A stretch of 64,000 nucleotides of DNA from Phymorhynchus buccinoides (GCA_017654935.2 CM065706.1:16320270-16384269); one strand, 5' to 3'. Numbered from the stretch's first letter, positions 33,386 through 46,724 are shown. Notes: a model not told the origin generated them from the letters alone. Translations and numbers: made by a program.

Positions 33386-35092
33386 GTGATGAATTTATAT
33401 GATGTTTTTAACGACTACTTTGTTCAGAAAATCCAGCTGATCAGAAACGAACTTGATCAGGTTTCTTCTACACCTAGGCCTACCACCCTGTTAGACCAAA
33501 TAGGAACAACATCCACGTTCTTGGAATTTCAGCCAGTTACTGCCTTTGAATTGAAGAAGATCATTCTAAAAGCTAAACCCACTTCCTGTCCTCTTGACCC
33601 TATACCGACGCCACTTTTCATAGAGTATCTTGATGAACTACTCCCTACTCTCACCCATATTGTCAACAACTCTCTAACATCTGGCTCCTTTCCATCTGTG
33701 TTCAAAACTGCCATTGTCAAACCACTTCTAAAGAAATCATCCCTTGACCCAAACACTCTCAAGAACTATAGGCCTATATCCAACCTCTCTTTCATATAAA
33801 AAATCATTGAGAAATTAGTTCTTCATCAACTCCTAGGCTATCTCAATGAACATCAACTCATCAGTTGTTCACAATCAGCGTACAGGCCATTTCACAGCAC
33901 TGAAACGGCACTGTTGAAAGTAACTAATGACATTCTCTTAGCTCTTGACTCTGGTGACGCATCTATATTAACTCTTTTGGATCTTTCAGCTGCTTTTGAT
34001 ACTATTGACCACCATATACTCCTTAAGAGGCTTCAAATCACCTATGGTATATCAAGCACTGCTCTGTCATGGTTCTCGTCTTACCTTTCTGGTCGAACTC
34101 AGTCTGTCTCCATCAATGACTCATCTTCTGCAATGGTTGGCCTCACATGTGGGGTTCCTCAAGGCTCAGTACTTGGACCAGTCCTCTTCATCATGTACAC
34201 TAAACCCCTGTCCGAGTTGATCACTTCTCATTCAGTTGATTCTCAGTCTTTTGCTGATGATACACAACTCCACAAGCCTGTATCCCCATCTACCATTCTT
34301 CCTTCTATATCTTCACTTGAATTCTGCATTCGCAACATCAAATCATGGATGCTACAAAACAAACTGAAGCTGAATGACGACAAAACGGAGGCCTTGTTCA
34401 TCCACTCTCCATCTAGAAAACTTTCGTACCCAAAGCCTGATTCCATCTCTGTCTGTGACACTCAAATACCTTTTTCTCCTTCTGCTAGAAATCTTGGCTT
34501 CCACATCTCTCAAGATATGAGTGTTGACTCACAAGTTCAAACTATCTGTCGGTCAGCATACTGTGAGCTGCGTCGCATTGGTACGATTCACCATCTCCTG
34601 TCTATAGATACTACTAAAATACTAGTCTGCGCTTTTGTTCTCTCTAAACTAGATTATTGTAATTCACTCTTGCCCCCAACTGGTGACAAGCTTCAAAAAG
34701 TCCAGAACTCTGCTGCCAGACTTGTCCTCAAGGTCTCTAAGTATCATCATGTTCAACCACTCCTGATATCCCTTCATTGGCTTTCCATCAAAGCACGTAT
34801 TGACTACAAAATTTCCACTCTATGTCATTCTTATTTCTCTGGAAATGCCCCTAGCTACATTTCTGACATGCTTTCTGTCTATACTCCATCAAGGCAATTG
34901 CGGTCATCTTCAGATTCCAAAATTCTCTGTGTTCCTAGTACACGAACAAAAATGTTTGGTGAGCGCTCCTTTTCCTTTTCGGCCCCATCAGTTTGGAACT
35001 CCTTACCACGCGAAATCCGCCATATCCAGTCCTTGCAATGTTTCAAATCAGCTCTCAAGACCCACCTGTTCAAGCTACATCACAACCTTTAG
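33386..35092 (+). pseudogene. LINE reverse transcriptase, one in-frame stop
   Basis: One reading frame of 569 codons broken only by TAA at 33797-33799. Before the stop: KTAIVKPLLKK and NYRPISNLSFI, the N-terminal RT blocks. After it: LDLSAAFDTIDH (first catalytic Asp), GVPQGSVLGPVLF, FADDTQL (the F/Y-A-D-D catalytic box), then a C-terminal W-N-S-L-P block and FKSALKTHLFKLH. This order fits the CR1/L2/jockey side of LINEs. The endonuclease domain is missing, so the copy is 5'-truncated. It lies in opposite orientation in the intron between the hinge and E2 exons. Confidence 0.93.
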
Positions 35093-35188
35093 GCCACATT
35101 ACTTCTGGACTCTATTCTCACACACACACTCCCCTCCCCCCATATTAGTTTCACTGTGTGTTGACTGCAATGTCTACGTCAGCTTTGT

Positions 35189-35189
<1 letters not shown>

Positions 35190-35285
<96 letters not shown>

Positions 35286-35386
35286 TGTGATGCTTTGTTC
35301 AACTGATTGTATTTTGTATTGCGTTTTTTGGGTGGGGCGAGTGGTGGTGATGGTAATGGTGTGTGTGTGTGTGTGAGTGTGTGTGT

Positions 35387-35439
<53 letters not shown>

Positions 35440-35490
35440 TGTGTGTGGTGTGTGTGTGTGTGTATGTGCGTACGTGCGTGTATGTGTGGT
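35190..35490 (+). repeat. GA and GT microsatellites in the LINE 3' UTR
   Basis: (GA)n about 95 bp, 75 bp of unique sequence, then (GT)n about 100 bp. Confidence 0.95.
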
Positions 35491-35780
35491 GTGGGGTGTG
35501 TATGTGTATGCCTATTTGCATGTGCGTGAGCGATTATTTCGTTTTGTTGTTGAATTTGTTGCTTTTAATTTTTGTTGTTGTTAAGCGCATAGAGCTCCAC
35601 ATTGGTGGAGGAATGCGCTATATAAATGATTCACTATTATTATTATTATTATTATTAATACTACTATCTTCTATCTACATACTTACCATTCCATTACAAG
35701 TGAATATTTGTGCAAGATCAGCATGGAAAACAGAAATTTATTGTGCTTGTCTTCTTACCCCAACTCCCAATGATGCTTAC

Positions 35781-36048
35781 TTCTGACAATTTTCCCAAAG
35801 ATAATAAGTCGGCGGCAATTTCCGAGCTGGTCAAGCTCGGCGGGGACGAGCTCTCCGACGGGAGAGACCCCCTGCGGTCCCCCCCACCACCACCATCACC
35901 GACGTTGATGCCACCCGGGACTGGAGTGTTTGCTCGGAGATCATTGTCGGTTTCAGTGCAAGTCTCTGCGATAGCGTTGTTGGGCGCTACGGGTTCTGGC
36001 GTGCTGAGGGGATCAGCAGCCTCGTGAAGGGAGGCAGCAACCGGGCCA
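35781..36048 (-). CDS. EIF2AK1-like: Kinase-insert exon E2
   Basis: A 268-nt exon (one base to complete a codon, then 89 codons; ends phase 0) with acceptor GTCTTCAG and donor GTAAGC. It encodes low-complexity, acidic/Ser/Pro/Gly-rich sequence beginning GPVAASLHEAADPLSTPEP, with a Gly run and Ser-rich end, expected of a disordered eIF2-alpha kinase insert. The frame is open throughout and the end joins in phase to the hinge exon. Its first 20 or so residues are nearly the same as those of exon E1 at 37717-37989, showing an exon duplication. High GC against AT-rich introns supports coding status. Confidence 0.78.
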
Positions 36049-37716
36049 CTGAAGACACAATTTGATTTGATTTGATTGATTTAATTTAAAGTCTGTTCGC
36101 AACAATGGTGATATTAGACTTAAAAATAATAATAACAACAACAAACAAATCAATGAATTAAAATGAAGGAAGGAATTGCGCGCGTGTGTGCGTGAGTGTT
36201 TGAGTGAATGTGAGTGTGTGTGCATGTGTGTGTGCATGTGCGTGCACCTATGTGAGTGGATGTGCTTATGAACAACAATACAATAATCAACCGTAAACTA
36301 ATGAATCAATTATAACAACTGAAAACACAAACACTTTCCATAGTTGCCAACATTCCAGAATTTAAAAAAACCCAGAAAAAATATGGGTCGGGAGCAGGGG
36401 TTAAACCCCCTCCCGAGAGAGCGGGGTTGAGGGGGCACAGCCCCCTGAAGCTGAAACATTTTTTGTTTTTTTATATAAAGAAGCAAAGTCTTCACCTCCT
36501 GGCAAGAAAACATTGTCTTACACAAGCCGAATAAAACGGCATGCTTACCTCTCCACTGATTGTGCCTTTTAGCAACTAAGCACTACATCATGACTACGTC
36601 AATGCGATCATTTTCACAACTGAACTGAAGACTTCTGCTTTCATTTTCATGGTACAAGCTTCTCGTGAAAATCAGTGTTGTTCTAGATCCCCATATGAAA
36701 TTTAGAAGTTGTCGGCACACAGTGCCGAAAGCGTAACTATTCTCTTCGTGGGACACATCAATTGAAAAGAAATTGTTCTCTATACCGAGGAACAAACTTC
36801 GGTAAACATGAAACAAGTTCCCAGTTTTGTTTGACGCCATTTTGTTCAGCAAAAAAGCTTACCGCACATGCGCAGATTATGGTTTCCGGGATAATAAATA
36901 TTGGATTGGCATTTGGAATGGCTGTGGAAACCGCACGCACGTTGAGTTCTACATGGATTTGACTTCTTTTTTTTCGGAATCCGGAATTTTACTGTCATAA
37001 TCGGAAATGCGAAAACTAAAGTGACAGCAAATTAAACCATTGCTGATTTCTGTCAACCCTGATGAAAGTTTGTTTAACGTCCTCCAGCCCGGAACAGGCT
37101 CATAACAGGTTCATAAGGGACACCAATAACTATAAAGATATAAAGATAGTGGGACGATCCTGCAGCTCAGGTACTGCAATACCATATTACCAGGAAAGTC
37201 CCGAAGTTTCATATTAGAAAGACAGCCTTTTTCAAGGATCGGAACACTCACTTTGCTCGGGGTTCCTAGAAATTAAACCGTCAAAACGGCGATTCCTCCT
37301 TGGCGGAGATGCTGGAGAGAGTAGCCATTTTGGATGGGGCGGGTGGAGGATACTCATTGTGGTTGAAGCATTTTCTTTTTTTTTGTAGTGCAGTAAAAAA
37401 AAAATTGAGCTATTTCCTTTAGACAAACTATCAAATTTTGAATTTTTTAAAAAAGGCTTGTATTGCGAAAATTTCGTGCAAACGATTTGCGGCCAATAGA
37501 AAAGAGACGACACACGCCTTCTCTTTGGGTGAAAGAATTTGACTTCCAGCACCTCCGCCAAGGAGGAATCGCCGATTTGATTTCTACGAAACCAGAGCAA
37601 AGTGAGTGTTGCGATCTCTGTAAAGGGTGTTTTCCTGGTGATCTCGACGTGTTTCTTGCAAAAAACTCATCTGTCAGGGTGCCCCTTTAAATGATGTAGC
37701 AAAGCCTAAGCCTTAC
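35925..37716. repeat. Tandem duplication of about 2 kb, unit 1
   Basis: Contains the 5' end of E2, its upstream intron, a GC-rich block (cgggagcaggggttaaaccc), a fold-back element and the left flank of E1. Matches 37868-40166 in the same order. Confidence 0.85.
37237..37690. mobile_element. Fold-back element, ggcgattcctccttggcgga family
   Basis: Left arm (37237-37312) is the inverse of 37545-37625: ggcgattcctccttggcgga against tccgccaaggaggaatcgcc. Copy in unit 2 at about 39594-40045; single arms in direct tandem at 58614 and 58833. Confidence 0.75.
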
Positions 37717-37989
37717 CTGTCTTCGTCGTCTTTGCGACTGTTGTCATCTTTGCTGTCGTCTGTCTCCTGTCCCCTCCGCAGGGACGCGCGCTCCGCCTGT
37801 AGAGACCCCACACAGACCCAACCACCCCTGATGAAGACGACGTTCGTGTCCAAGATCTTTGGATAAACTTCATTGTTGGAGTAACTGCCAGTCTTTGCGA
37901 CAGGTTTTTTGTTGTTGTCGTTCCGCGCTACGGGTTCTGGCGTGCTGAGGGGCTCAGCAGCCTCGTGAAGGGAGGCAGCAACCGGGTCA
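37717..37989 (-). CDS. EIF2AK1-like: Kinase-insert exon E1 (duplicate of E2 at its 5' end)
   Basis: A 273-nt open segment from a TCTTCAG acceptor to a GTAAGG donor, phase 2 at both ends. It starts DPVAASLHEAAEPLSTPEP, almost the same as E2, then diverges and ends in a highly charged Asp/Arg/Lys run (QETDDSKDDNSRKDDED). The donor phase fits E2: AG plus T gives Ser. An internal acceptor (TCTCTACAG) at 37797 would give a shorter 80-nt exon 37717-37796, phase 0 in; which is used cannot be told from the sequence. A degraded third copy of the 3' part is visible near 40167-40215. Confidence 0.65.
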
Positions 37990-40166
37990 CTGAAGACACA
38001 ATTTGATTTGATTTGATTGATTAAATTTAAAGTCTGTTCGCAACAATGGTGATATTAGACTTTAAATAATAATAACAATAAACAAATCAATGAATTAAAA
38101 TGAGGGAAGGAATTGCGCATGTGTGTGCGTGTGTGTTTGATGAATGTGAGTGTGTGTGCATGTGCGTGCACCTATGTGAGTGGGTGTGCATATGAACAAC
38201 AATACAATAATCAACCATAAACTAATGAATCAATTATAACAACTGAAAACACAAACACTTTCCATAGTTGCCAACATTCCAGAATTTTTTTTAAAAACGG
38301 AAACAAATATGGGTCGGGAGCGGGGGTTAAACCCCCTCCCGAGAGAGCGGGGTTGAGGGGGCACAGCCCCCTGAAGCTGAAACATTTTTTGTTTTTTTTT
38401 ATATAAAGAAGCAAAGTCTTCACCTCCTGGCAAGAAAACATTGTCTTACACAAGCCGAATAAAACGGCATGCTTACCTCTCCACTGATTGTGCCTTTTAG
38501 CAACTAAGCACTACATCATGACTACGTCAATGCGATCATTTTCACAACTGAACTGAAGACTTCTGCTTTCATTTTCATGGTACAAGCTTCTCGTGAAAAG
38601 CAGTGTTGTTATAGATCCCCATATGAAATTTAGAAGTTGTGTCGGCACACAGTGCCGAAAGCGTAACTATTCTCTTCATGGAACACATCAATTGAAGAGA
38701 AATTGTTCTCTATGCCGAGGACCAAACTTCGGTAAACATGAAGCAAGTTCCCAGTTTTGTTTGACGCCATTTTGTTCAGCAAAAAAGCTTACCGCACATG
38801 CACAAGATTATGGTTTCCGGGATAATAAATATTGGATTGGCATTTGGAATGGCTGTGGAAACCGCACGCACGTTGAGTTCTACATGGATTTGACTTCTTT
38901 TTTTTCGGAATCCGGAATTTTACTGTCATAATCGGAAATGCGGAATCGTGGCTGGTAAACAGAAAAATTCCGGGAAATTCGGAAGGTCGGCAGCTATGAC
39001 TTTAACTGTAAAATAAAAATGTGGTAAAGATGCAGATCAACACCCCCCACCCTTTACATTTCCGCTGCTGTTCCGTGTATTGCGGTACATACTAAATAAT
39101 GGCCTCTAGCATTACTACGAATAACTTCAACAAAGATACTTAGCTAAAACAAAAGGTTGATAAAATACAGCTTAATATTTGCAAAGAAGGGCAAGTCTAA
39201 AAATGCGGGGAGAGCCGAGAAATCGGAAGAGAGTGTTGGTCTGCACCGTTCCCCCAAAAAGTCCTAGTCAGCACCTTTTAAACAGCAACAATATCTACAC
39301 TAGGGTAGGCCAGCGACTTTTTGAGCAGGCGACCTTTTGGGCCCCCACACAGACCAACGTCAGCCAAAACTAAAGTGACAGCAAATTAAACCATTGCTGA
39401 TTTCTGTCAACCCTGATGAAAGTTTGTTTAACGTCCTCCAGCCCGGAACAGGCTCATAACAGGTTCATAAGGGACACCAATAACTATAAAGATATAAAGA
39501 TAGTGGGACGATCCTGCAGCTCAGGTACTGCAATACCATATTACCAGGAGGAAGTCCCGAAGTTTCATATTAGAAAGACAGCCTTTTTCAAGGATCGGAA
39601 CACTCACTTTGCTCTGGTTTCCTAGAAATTAACAAATTCAAAGAGTGTCAAAACGGCGATTCCTCCTTGGCGGAGATGCTGGAGAGAGTAGCCATTTTGG
39701 ATGGGGTGGGTGGAGGATACTCATTGTGGTTGAAGCATTTTCTTTTTTTGTAGTGCAGTAAAAAAAAAAAAATTGAGCTATTTTTTCCTTTAGCTATGAA
39801 GACAAACTACTATCAAATTTTGAATTTTTTAAAAACTATAAAATTTTGAAAAAAAAGGCTTGTATTGCGAAAATTTCGTGCAAACGATTTGCGGCCAATA
39901 GAAAAGAGACGACACACGCCTACAACATCAACAATCGACGCCTTTCTGGGGGTGAAAGAATTTGACTTCCAGCACCTCCGCCACAGGAGGAAATCGCCGA
40001 TTTGATGCGTTTGACTATCTACGAAACCAGAGCAACAAGTGAAGTTGGATACCGATCTCTGATAAAGGGTGCTTTCTGCTTGCATCTCCCACGTGATTTT
40101 CTTGTAACAAAGCTCCATCGCCTCCGGGATGCCCCTCATCAAATGATGTGTAGCAAAGCCTAATGC
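37868..40166. repeat. Tandem duplication of about 2 kb, unit 2
   Basis: Starts in E1 and repeats unit 1; about 39000-39365 is extra sequence absent from unit 1. Quality falls toward the right end. Confidence 0.85.
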
Positions 40167-40215
40167 CACTTACACTGACAAGGATGTATCTTGATCATCT
40201 TGCTGTCTTCTGTCA
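40167..40215 (-). pseudogene. Degraded third copy of insert exon (3' part)
   Basis: After a stretch matching the left flank of E1 (AAGCCTAA then TTAC), the sequence follows the E1 3' end with many substitutions and insertions (for example ctgtcttctgtcacc). It lies at the right edge of the second tandem unit, in low-quality sequence, so decay and sequencing error cannot be separated. Confidence 0.4.
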
Positions 40216-41095
40216 CCTTACGAAATGGAACCTGACTCGGCGCACAATATTAACCAATCAATATTTCCATAAACATAATAATAACACATAATAACTAAAC
40301 TATATACATGATATTAACAATAATAAATGCTGTTTTTTTTTTTAAATAAGCTTATAATACGCGCTAATTCATTAATAGAATCATCCTGACAGCACTTCTC
40401 ACGACCATTTTGACGGGAAAAAACAATACTCGCAAGAGAGAAGAAAATAGTAGTACAAGTGGCATCCCTCCTTATAAAGACCTCCCTCCCATATAAGCAC
40501 CTACTTCTCCTGCAGCACAGATATTGCTCCTTCCTCTGTCAAGTATTAATATTACCCCACGAACAATCCCTTATAAAACCCCCTCCTTATAATATACTAA
40601 CAGACCTCAATTTAAACTTCGGATTGATTTTTGAACGTCCAATAAGGGAGGTTCCACTCGTATATTTCAAAACATCCGAAAAGGTCTACAGTGGCTCCTA
40701 GCCTAATCATCTGTAGGGTGAAGTACGAACTCGCTTGACGTTCACCGCGATGTAAAGGTGGCAACGGTATCATCGGAAAGGTGGCGTCCCATCCTACTCT
40801 CCTCCTTCCGCCCCACGCCTTTATAACCTTCCCATGAAACCGAATCATGTACCCAAGTCACTCGCTTGGTGTACAGAGACAGGGTTTTCAGGAAGCCAGA
40901 ACATCCCCGCTAAAACTGTACTCCACCTGCACCGTCCCCCCCCCCAAGAACCCCTCCCCCCTCCGCACCGCAGCCGAGCGAAACCTTACCAAGACATGCA
41001 ATATCTTCAGAAGAACACATGGAACAGGAAAAAAACAGGCCCGGGAATTCTGGTTAAGCCATACATACGCGAGACCCGCTTCCGTGGTGTCACAA
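40216..41095. other. Low-quality stretch, degraded TTATAAGGGAGG MITE
   Basis: 40470-40655 holds ctccttataaagacctccct ... aataagggaggttccactcg, a damaged copy of the MITE family. No exon seen. Confidence 0.45.
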
Positions 41096-41705
41096 CAGTG
41101 CAATGTGCCCTTGACTGTGGCCATCATAGGCCCTTCGTACCGGCGGGTCAGGGGCCAATCCATTGACTAGGGGGCCATCATAGGCCCTTCCGTGGGGTCC
41201 AGGGGACAAAAGCCCCTGATGGCGGGCCATCATAGGCCCCTTCAGTGGGGTTCCAGGGGCAAAAGCCCTTGATGGTGAGTCCATAACTAGGCCCTATCGT
41301 GGGGTCCCAGCGGGCAAAAGCCCTCTGATGAGGGCCATCATAAAAAAACAAAAAAAACCCTGGCCCTTCGTCAACCAACAAACCCACCAGGTGCCAGGGG
41401 CAAAGCCCTTGATGAGGTGACCATCATAGGCCATTCGTTGTGGGTTCCGGGGCACAAAGCCTTGATGTGGGCCATCATAGGCCCTTCGTGGGGTACATGG
41501 GCAAAGCCCTTGATGGGGGGCCATCAAGAAGGCCATCGGTGGGGATCAGGGGCAGAAGCCCACTGTATACGGGACGGTCCATCATAGGCCCTTCGTGGGG
41601 TCCAGGTTGGCCAAAGCCCTATGATGCCGGGGATCCCATCATGTGCCTTCCGTCGGGTCCAGGTGCCAAAGCCCTTGATGGGGTCGGTGGGCTTTGCCCC
41701 CTGAC
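41095..41705 (+). repeat. Tandem repeat of 50-60 bp, about ten copies
   Basis: Each unit contains gggccatcataggcccttcg and ggggtccaggggcaaagccc, ending ttgatgg. Unit lengths vary, partly from sequence error. Ends in ggctttgccccctga like the GC-rich blocks at 13850 and 36440. Confidence 0.8.
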
Positions 41706-43390
41706 TACTGAAGATTTTCTTTTTTTAGCGAACTGTAACAAATCACACGCTCCGTGATACGCAAAATTATTAAACAAATGTGAATCTCCTTGAACTCGCA
41801 CCACAACAACATTTTTGAAACATTATTACAGTAGACTCAGGGCCTACTGATTTCCTGAAGGCACAGAGAGACACAGTAGAGAATAAAAACACGACAGACA
41901 GAATGAACCAATTCAACCCAAAATTTGAAAATATCCTCTTGAACTTCCTTCCACCCGCATATTTCCGCTTCAACACCAAATTTAGACCCTGACCACACCC
42001 CCCACACCGAAATTTTCTCCAACAGTCTTTAAAACTGCATCTCAAAACTAACTCCATGGGGCCATCAAAAATGGAAAAACTCTCATCTCTGATATTAAGA
42101 AGAAAAGCATTACAAAAGTAATCAGTTTACAACACACTTATGAAACAACGATTCTCAATTATGCCTACTGGTACATGTCACATGTACGCAATGATTTTGT
42201 GCATTCGATTTTCCTGATGTACATACATTTCCACATAAGGATTTGAAACTGTACTTATCTTTATATGATGTCTTTCTTTGATAATATCTTACAGATCAGC
42301 CTGTTTAGAATCAAGTACTTGACCAACCGCCATTCCATTCATATAAAATCATGCATAAGTACGTATGTCATACGTATAACACGCTTTTAAGCTTCTTGTT
42401 GCGTGTTAATGCTTCCTTAACGATAGTGTGTATTACTGTAACCGTTATATATTGATAAATAAAAATCATTTACCCACCAAAATAGTACGGGATCACGCGC
42501 TCACACCTCTCTTTCTCCCCGGTCAACATATTACTAGATACGAACTCCCATGCACACACCGTGCACCCAGGCAACCACAAACATGCATGTGCACACACAC
42601 AACAACACATGTATGCACAGCAACCACAGAACACACACACCCACACTTATCCCCAAAAACAACGAACAGCCCCCTTTAATTGTCAACAAAACACACTACA
42701 TATGGCCCAACGACAAAAAAGTTGTCATTTGGTTAAAATTATTAATTCACAAAAAAATAAATTTAACAAATTAAAAAAAAACTGTGCGGCCGCACCTCTG
42801 CGGCTCCGACGCGTTCAATCCAATGTGGGTGCAACCCCACGACTTTCACAGAAAGACCGCAATCTATCGACTAATTAAGTACCAAATCCCACCGGGTCTA
42901 TGAATTCAAAAAAAATCTCTTGCGTAACATACAGTGTTGTGCAAGGTCATTACAATCAATCCATTCGCCTCCGCAATGATCCTAGAATTATTAAAAAAAC
43001 CTCACCAAACAGACAAACCAGCCCAGCCTACACACAGAAACAAAACAGACATAAACACAAAGACCAATGCAACGCCAAGCGCATAGCACAAGTCCCCTCG
43101 CCACAGGCCTCCGCCAGCATCTGACCTCCGAAAACGTAATGCGTCGGTTGTAGACATACATAGAAACGCATGAAAACAGCACGTAACTATATAAAAACAG
43201 TACGTAAGTGAATATTTTTTTATATATATAGCCTTCGGTGGGGTTCTGACCTGTGATTTGAGCGCGCGCGATCATGCGCACACGAGCGCACATACAAAAT
43301 CACAAAAACCACAGAACCCACGCACGGCCCAAGACACAAAAATCATGACAACTGTGTTATAGACAATTCATTAATAAATGTTGTGAAAAA
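41706..43390. other. Low-quality, CA-rich, nothing recognised
   Basis: No exon or bounded element that I can support; CA-rich between 42560 and 42650 and GC-rich near 42785-42815. Confidence 0.4.
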
Positions 43391-46300
43391 ACTGCATTAA
43401 AAATACATGCAAAACTTCGCGAGATAAATTATTAGCGATTATGTGTTACGGGGTTTGAACCCCGTACCAATGGCAACGACTTCAACCACACTTAAATGTA
43501 AAAACTCAAATACATCAAGCTGCGAATAGCTGCAAACATCTATGGTCTAAACTAGTCACACGTATCACCACAACTTTGATGATGACTCAGAACATTACTA
43601 CGGTTTTGAGAAAAACGGACGAATAGATTGGATGGAGGCATGCCGCCACGAGACGGACACAGACACCCAGGAACTGAACGGATCACGCACAAAAAAATAG
43701 ATTTTCCCCCGAACCTTACGGCTCCGGGACTAAATAAATGAAAAAGCCAAATTACATGTTTTCTACTATCCGGTTTTAGACAATAGGGAGTGGTAGAATA
43801 AGAATATTCTTTTATATAGAGTTTACAATAAGACCAAACTCTCCCAACAACTTAGTTACCCCCCCTTCAACCGCATAGTCAAGAGCGGACAAAATACGTT
43901 GGTCTACAAACGGGAGCAAAGCGATTTTAGAAGTGACACAACAGTGTGGTGTGCAACACAGGTTCTACCACCTAACTCCCCATAACATATATGGGTGTGA
44001 AACATGACACTTGAATGTAAGTTAACCAACATGATTACTCAGTTACTGCCTACATATCGGCTCTAAGCCATTCATCCCAACTGACTTATGATTGATCCTG
44101 CCAATCTTTTATAAAAATGTTCCATAAACCAAAGGGTTCCCACTCTTGAGCTGGAGAAAAATTCAAGGACTTTTCCATGGTTTTTCAAGGGGATATTTGA
44201 ATTCTGAAAGGGTCATGAAAGCTACATCAATTATCATTACAAAAAAAAGCAGACATGCGCAGAAATAAGGCAATACACCATCTGAATATGTCCAGTCAAA
44301 ACGGTGAAAGCATGGATTTGTACATGGAATCGGCACCAGAAAATGTTTTTTTTTGGTAAGCACTCTCCTGGTATACTTTTCAATTATGATTTGGTAATAA
44401 AACGCACAGAGGCTCTAAATTTTGTGAGAATTTCCTGACAAAGATAAATTCATACCCCCCCCGAACGACCAAAACGGAAGTACGCTGGCTGCCCACTACG
44501 TATGCGGAGCGGTAATCAGAAAGGGTCACACCACGTAATCGTCTCACTCATCCCTCGCTTACTCCATCCCCCCGCACTTTGTACTTTAGTGCTTAGAAAT
44601 GCTTCTCAAAAGCCTGTTGGGAATTATCCCTAGAGTCTTTAAGCCATCGTTCCACACTCAACCAACTACACACAATATTCATACATCACATAAATAAGTG
44701 TCAGCAGGCAACAATTTTCAAGGGGTTCTCAAGGGGTGGCAGACAATCATTCTCAAATTTTAAAAGGTTTAATCAAAAGCCCTTTTTGAGCCACGGCAGA
44801 AATTTAAATGAGGATTCAAAGGTTCCTCGTCAATGCAGAAATATTCAATGGTCGCAAAAGAAAAGTTGACTTGCCTTGGAAACAATTTTGATTCTCCTCA
44901 ATATAATCTAACAAACTAATGCATATATCCGTAGAAGTTTGTATTAACTAGGTTAAAACAACTAATATAACGAAAACATTGTTTTCCGCACAACCGTGGT
45001 TGCTTAACCTTCCAAGGAATGAGTTGCCTAACTATACTACTAAAATGTGGCACTTAATAGTAATACTAACACCACTACAAAAAAACGCTTGGATGATTCT
45101 CCAAAATATGATCCACCAGTACAGCCCACTGTAACTCTCTGTCTTCCTTCGTCCAACCTCACACTACTTTCTCCTCTACTCTTCTCCATAGAAAGATTAA
45201 ATGCAAAAGTAAAAGGATTAAAATTGGTTGTTTGACTACACACCATGTTATCTTTGCACTCATATTTTTGTTCCACCAACTACTGGGATAATCTCTCCTT
45301 TATTTTTCAGCCATCACCACATGGCAGAGAACCACCATCAACAGAAAATGTATCAAAAAAAACTCGCTTCGCGTCACCAACTTGGATCATTTATTTATAT
45401 ATTTCCTACAAGACTATGAGCTACCATAGTCCTACACCATCCTGGAATGTGAGACCTTTCTCCTAATTAAATGTTACTCAATCATCACCACACATCTCCA
45501 TTGCATAGGTCACAACGTGTTCCCATTCATGTGAACATGATCCACAACAAACCGTGTGCATGTGTGCAACATGATACTGAATAACTAATTTGTATGACCG
45601 TATTGCACAAACATGCAAACACTACACACACACTCACAATGTAATGGTCCAATACTGCAGATAAGATGATACACTCTCATCTGCTTCCTCTCTCCACTCA
45701 CTTGTATGTGCATAAATAGAAACTGTAAGCGTTCATTTACATATAGAGTAACCCCCCCCACCACCCATACACACACACAGATTGGCCACACAACGCAGTG
45801 ACAACACACACACACACCCAAATACCAAAATATGTTAACAAGAAAAATGGGCAGGTGGGTACAATTGGAACATGTAACCTTCTCAGCTCAGACATGGAGA
45901 AAAGGAGAAAGTACATTTGTGACACCTCCTGGTGCAACCCTAATTATAAGTTGCACCCCCAAACTTAACACAACCAACTTCAAATTGGTGACACCAACTA
46001 CTTAATCTCTGAAAATTATATATCACGTCACATTGTAACGAAGGGCCGGCTGGTCTCCAGTCTTGGCAAAAAGTGTCCACATTTATAGTCCATCAAAATA
46101 TGGTAGATTTTTGACATAAACCCTACATACAGATGTAGCACATTATAACTGATTAAAGTGATACTTCTTGATGCACATAGTACTGATTATGATAGTCTCA
46201 AGTACACCCACACACACACACCCAGATGTTTGTTTGTTTTTTGTGCTGAGTCTTGTTGAGGTGCAGTCAGAGCAAAACTATAGGGTTGGGCTTTGATTTC

Positions 46301-46724
46301 AGACCAACGCATGCAAAATGAAACCACTCCAGAGGACAGTCTGGGGTAAAGATAAATATGTGCCACCCCCCTGCATTTCTCAGTTAACCTTGTTAGCTAA
46401 ATTATCTTTTTCGAATACGAACCACTAACCCTAACAAACCCCCCATAAGACTGAACAAATCAAGGAATCCACAAGCCTGTGACAAATGCCGCCGTAGATA
46501 ACTATGCAAGTATCACATAAGGGGGAGCGCGGTCCCTATTAGATAATGGCCCATTATCCAGGAACTCTTAATGTCTTCATACATCGACTGCCCCCAACAA
46601 ACCCAAGACCAAAAAAAAACAACCAACTTCTCCATCATTATCAATCTAAACAATGCCAACAATACCTCGTGGTTTCATCCGACCGGGAGCCGCCATTTTT
46701 AACACACGACTTAACCTGCGGAAT

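Larger units (their letters stand above)
33386..35665 (+). mobile_element. 5'-truncated LINE (CR1/L2-like) with 3' UTR
   Basis: Coding part followed by a 3' UTR with (GA)n (35190-35283) and (GT)n (35358-35490), a short stem-loop (agagctccacattggtggag) and gcgctatataaatgatt with an (ATT)n tail to about 35657. The left end is uncertain. Confidence 0.85.

Noticed and set aside
35710..36027. Plus-strand ORF of 105 codons
   Set aside because: Antisense shadow of kinase-insert exon E2, which has correct splice borders and phase on the minus strand.
40834..41757. Overlapping ORFs of 60-110 codons on both strands
   Set aside because: They come from the GC-rich tandem array in error-rich sequence; no domain recognised.
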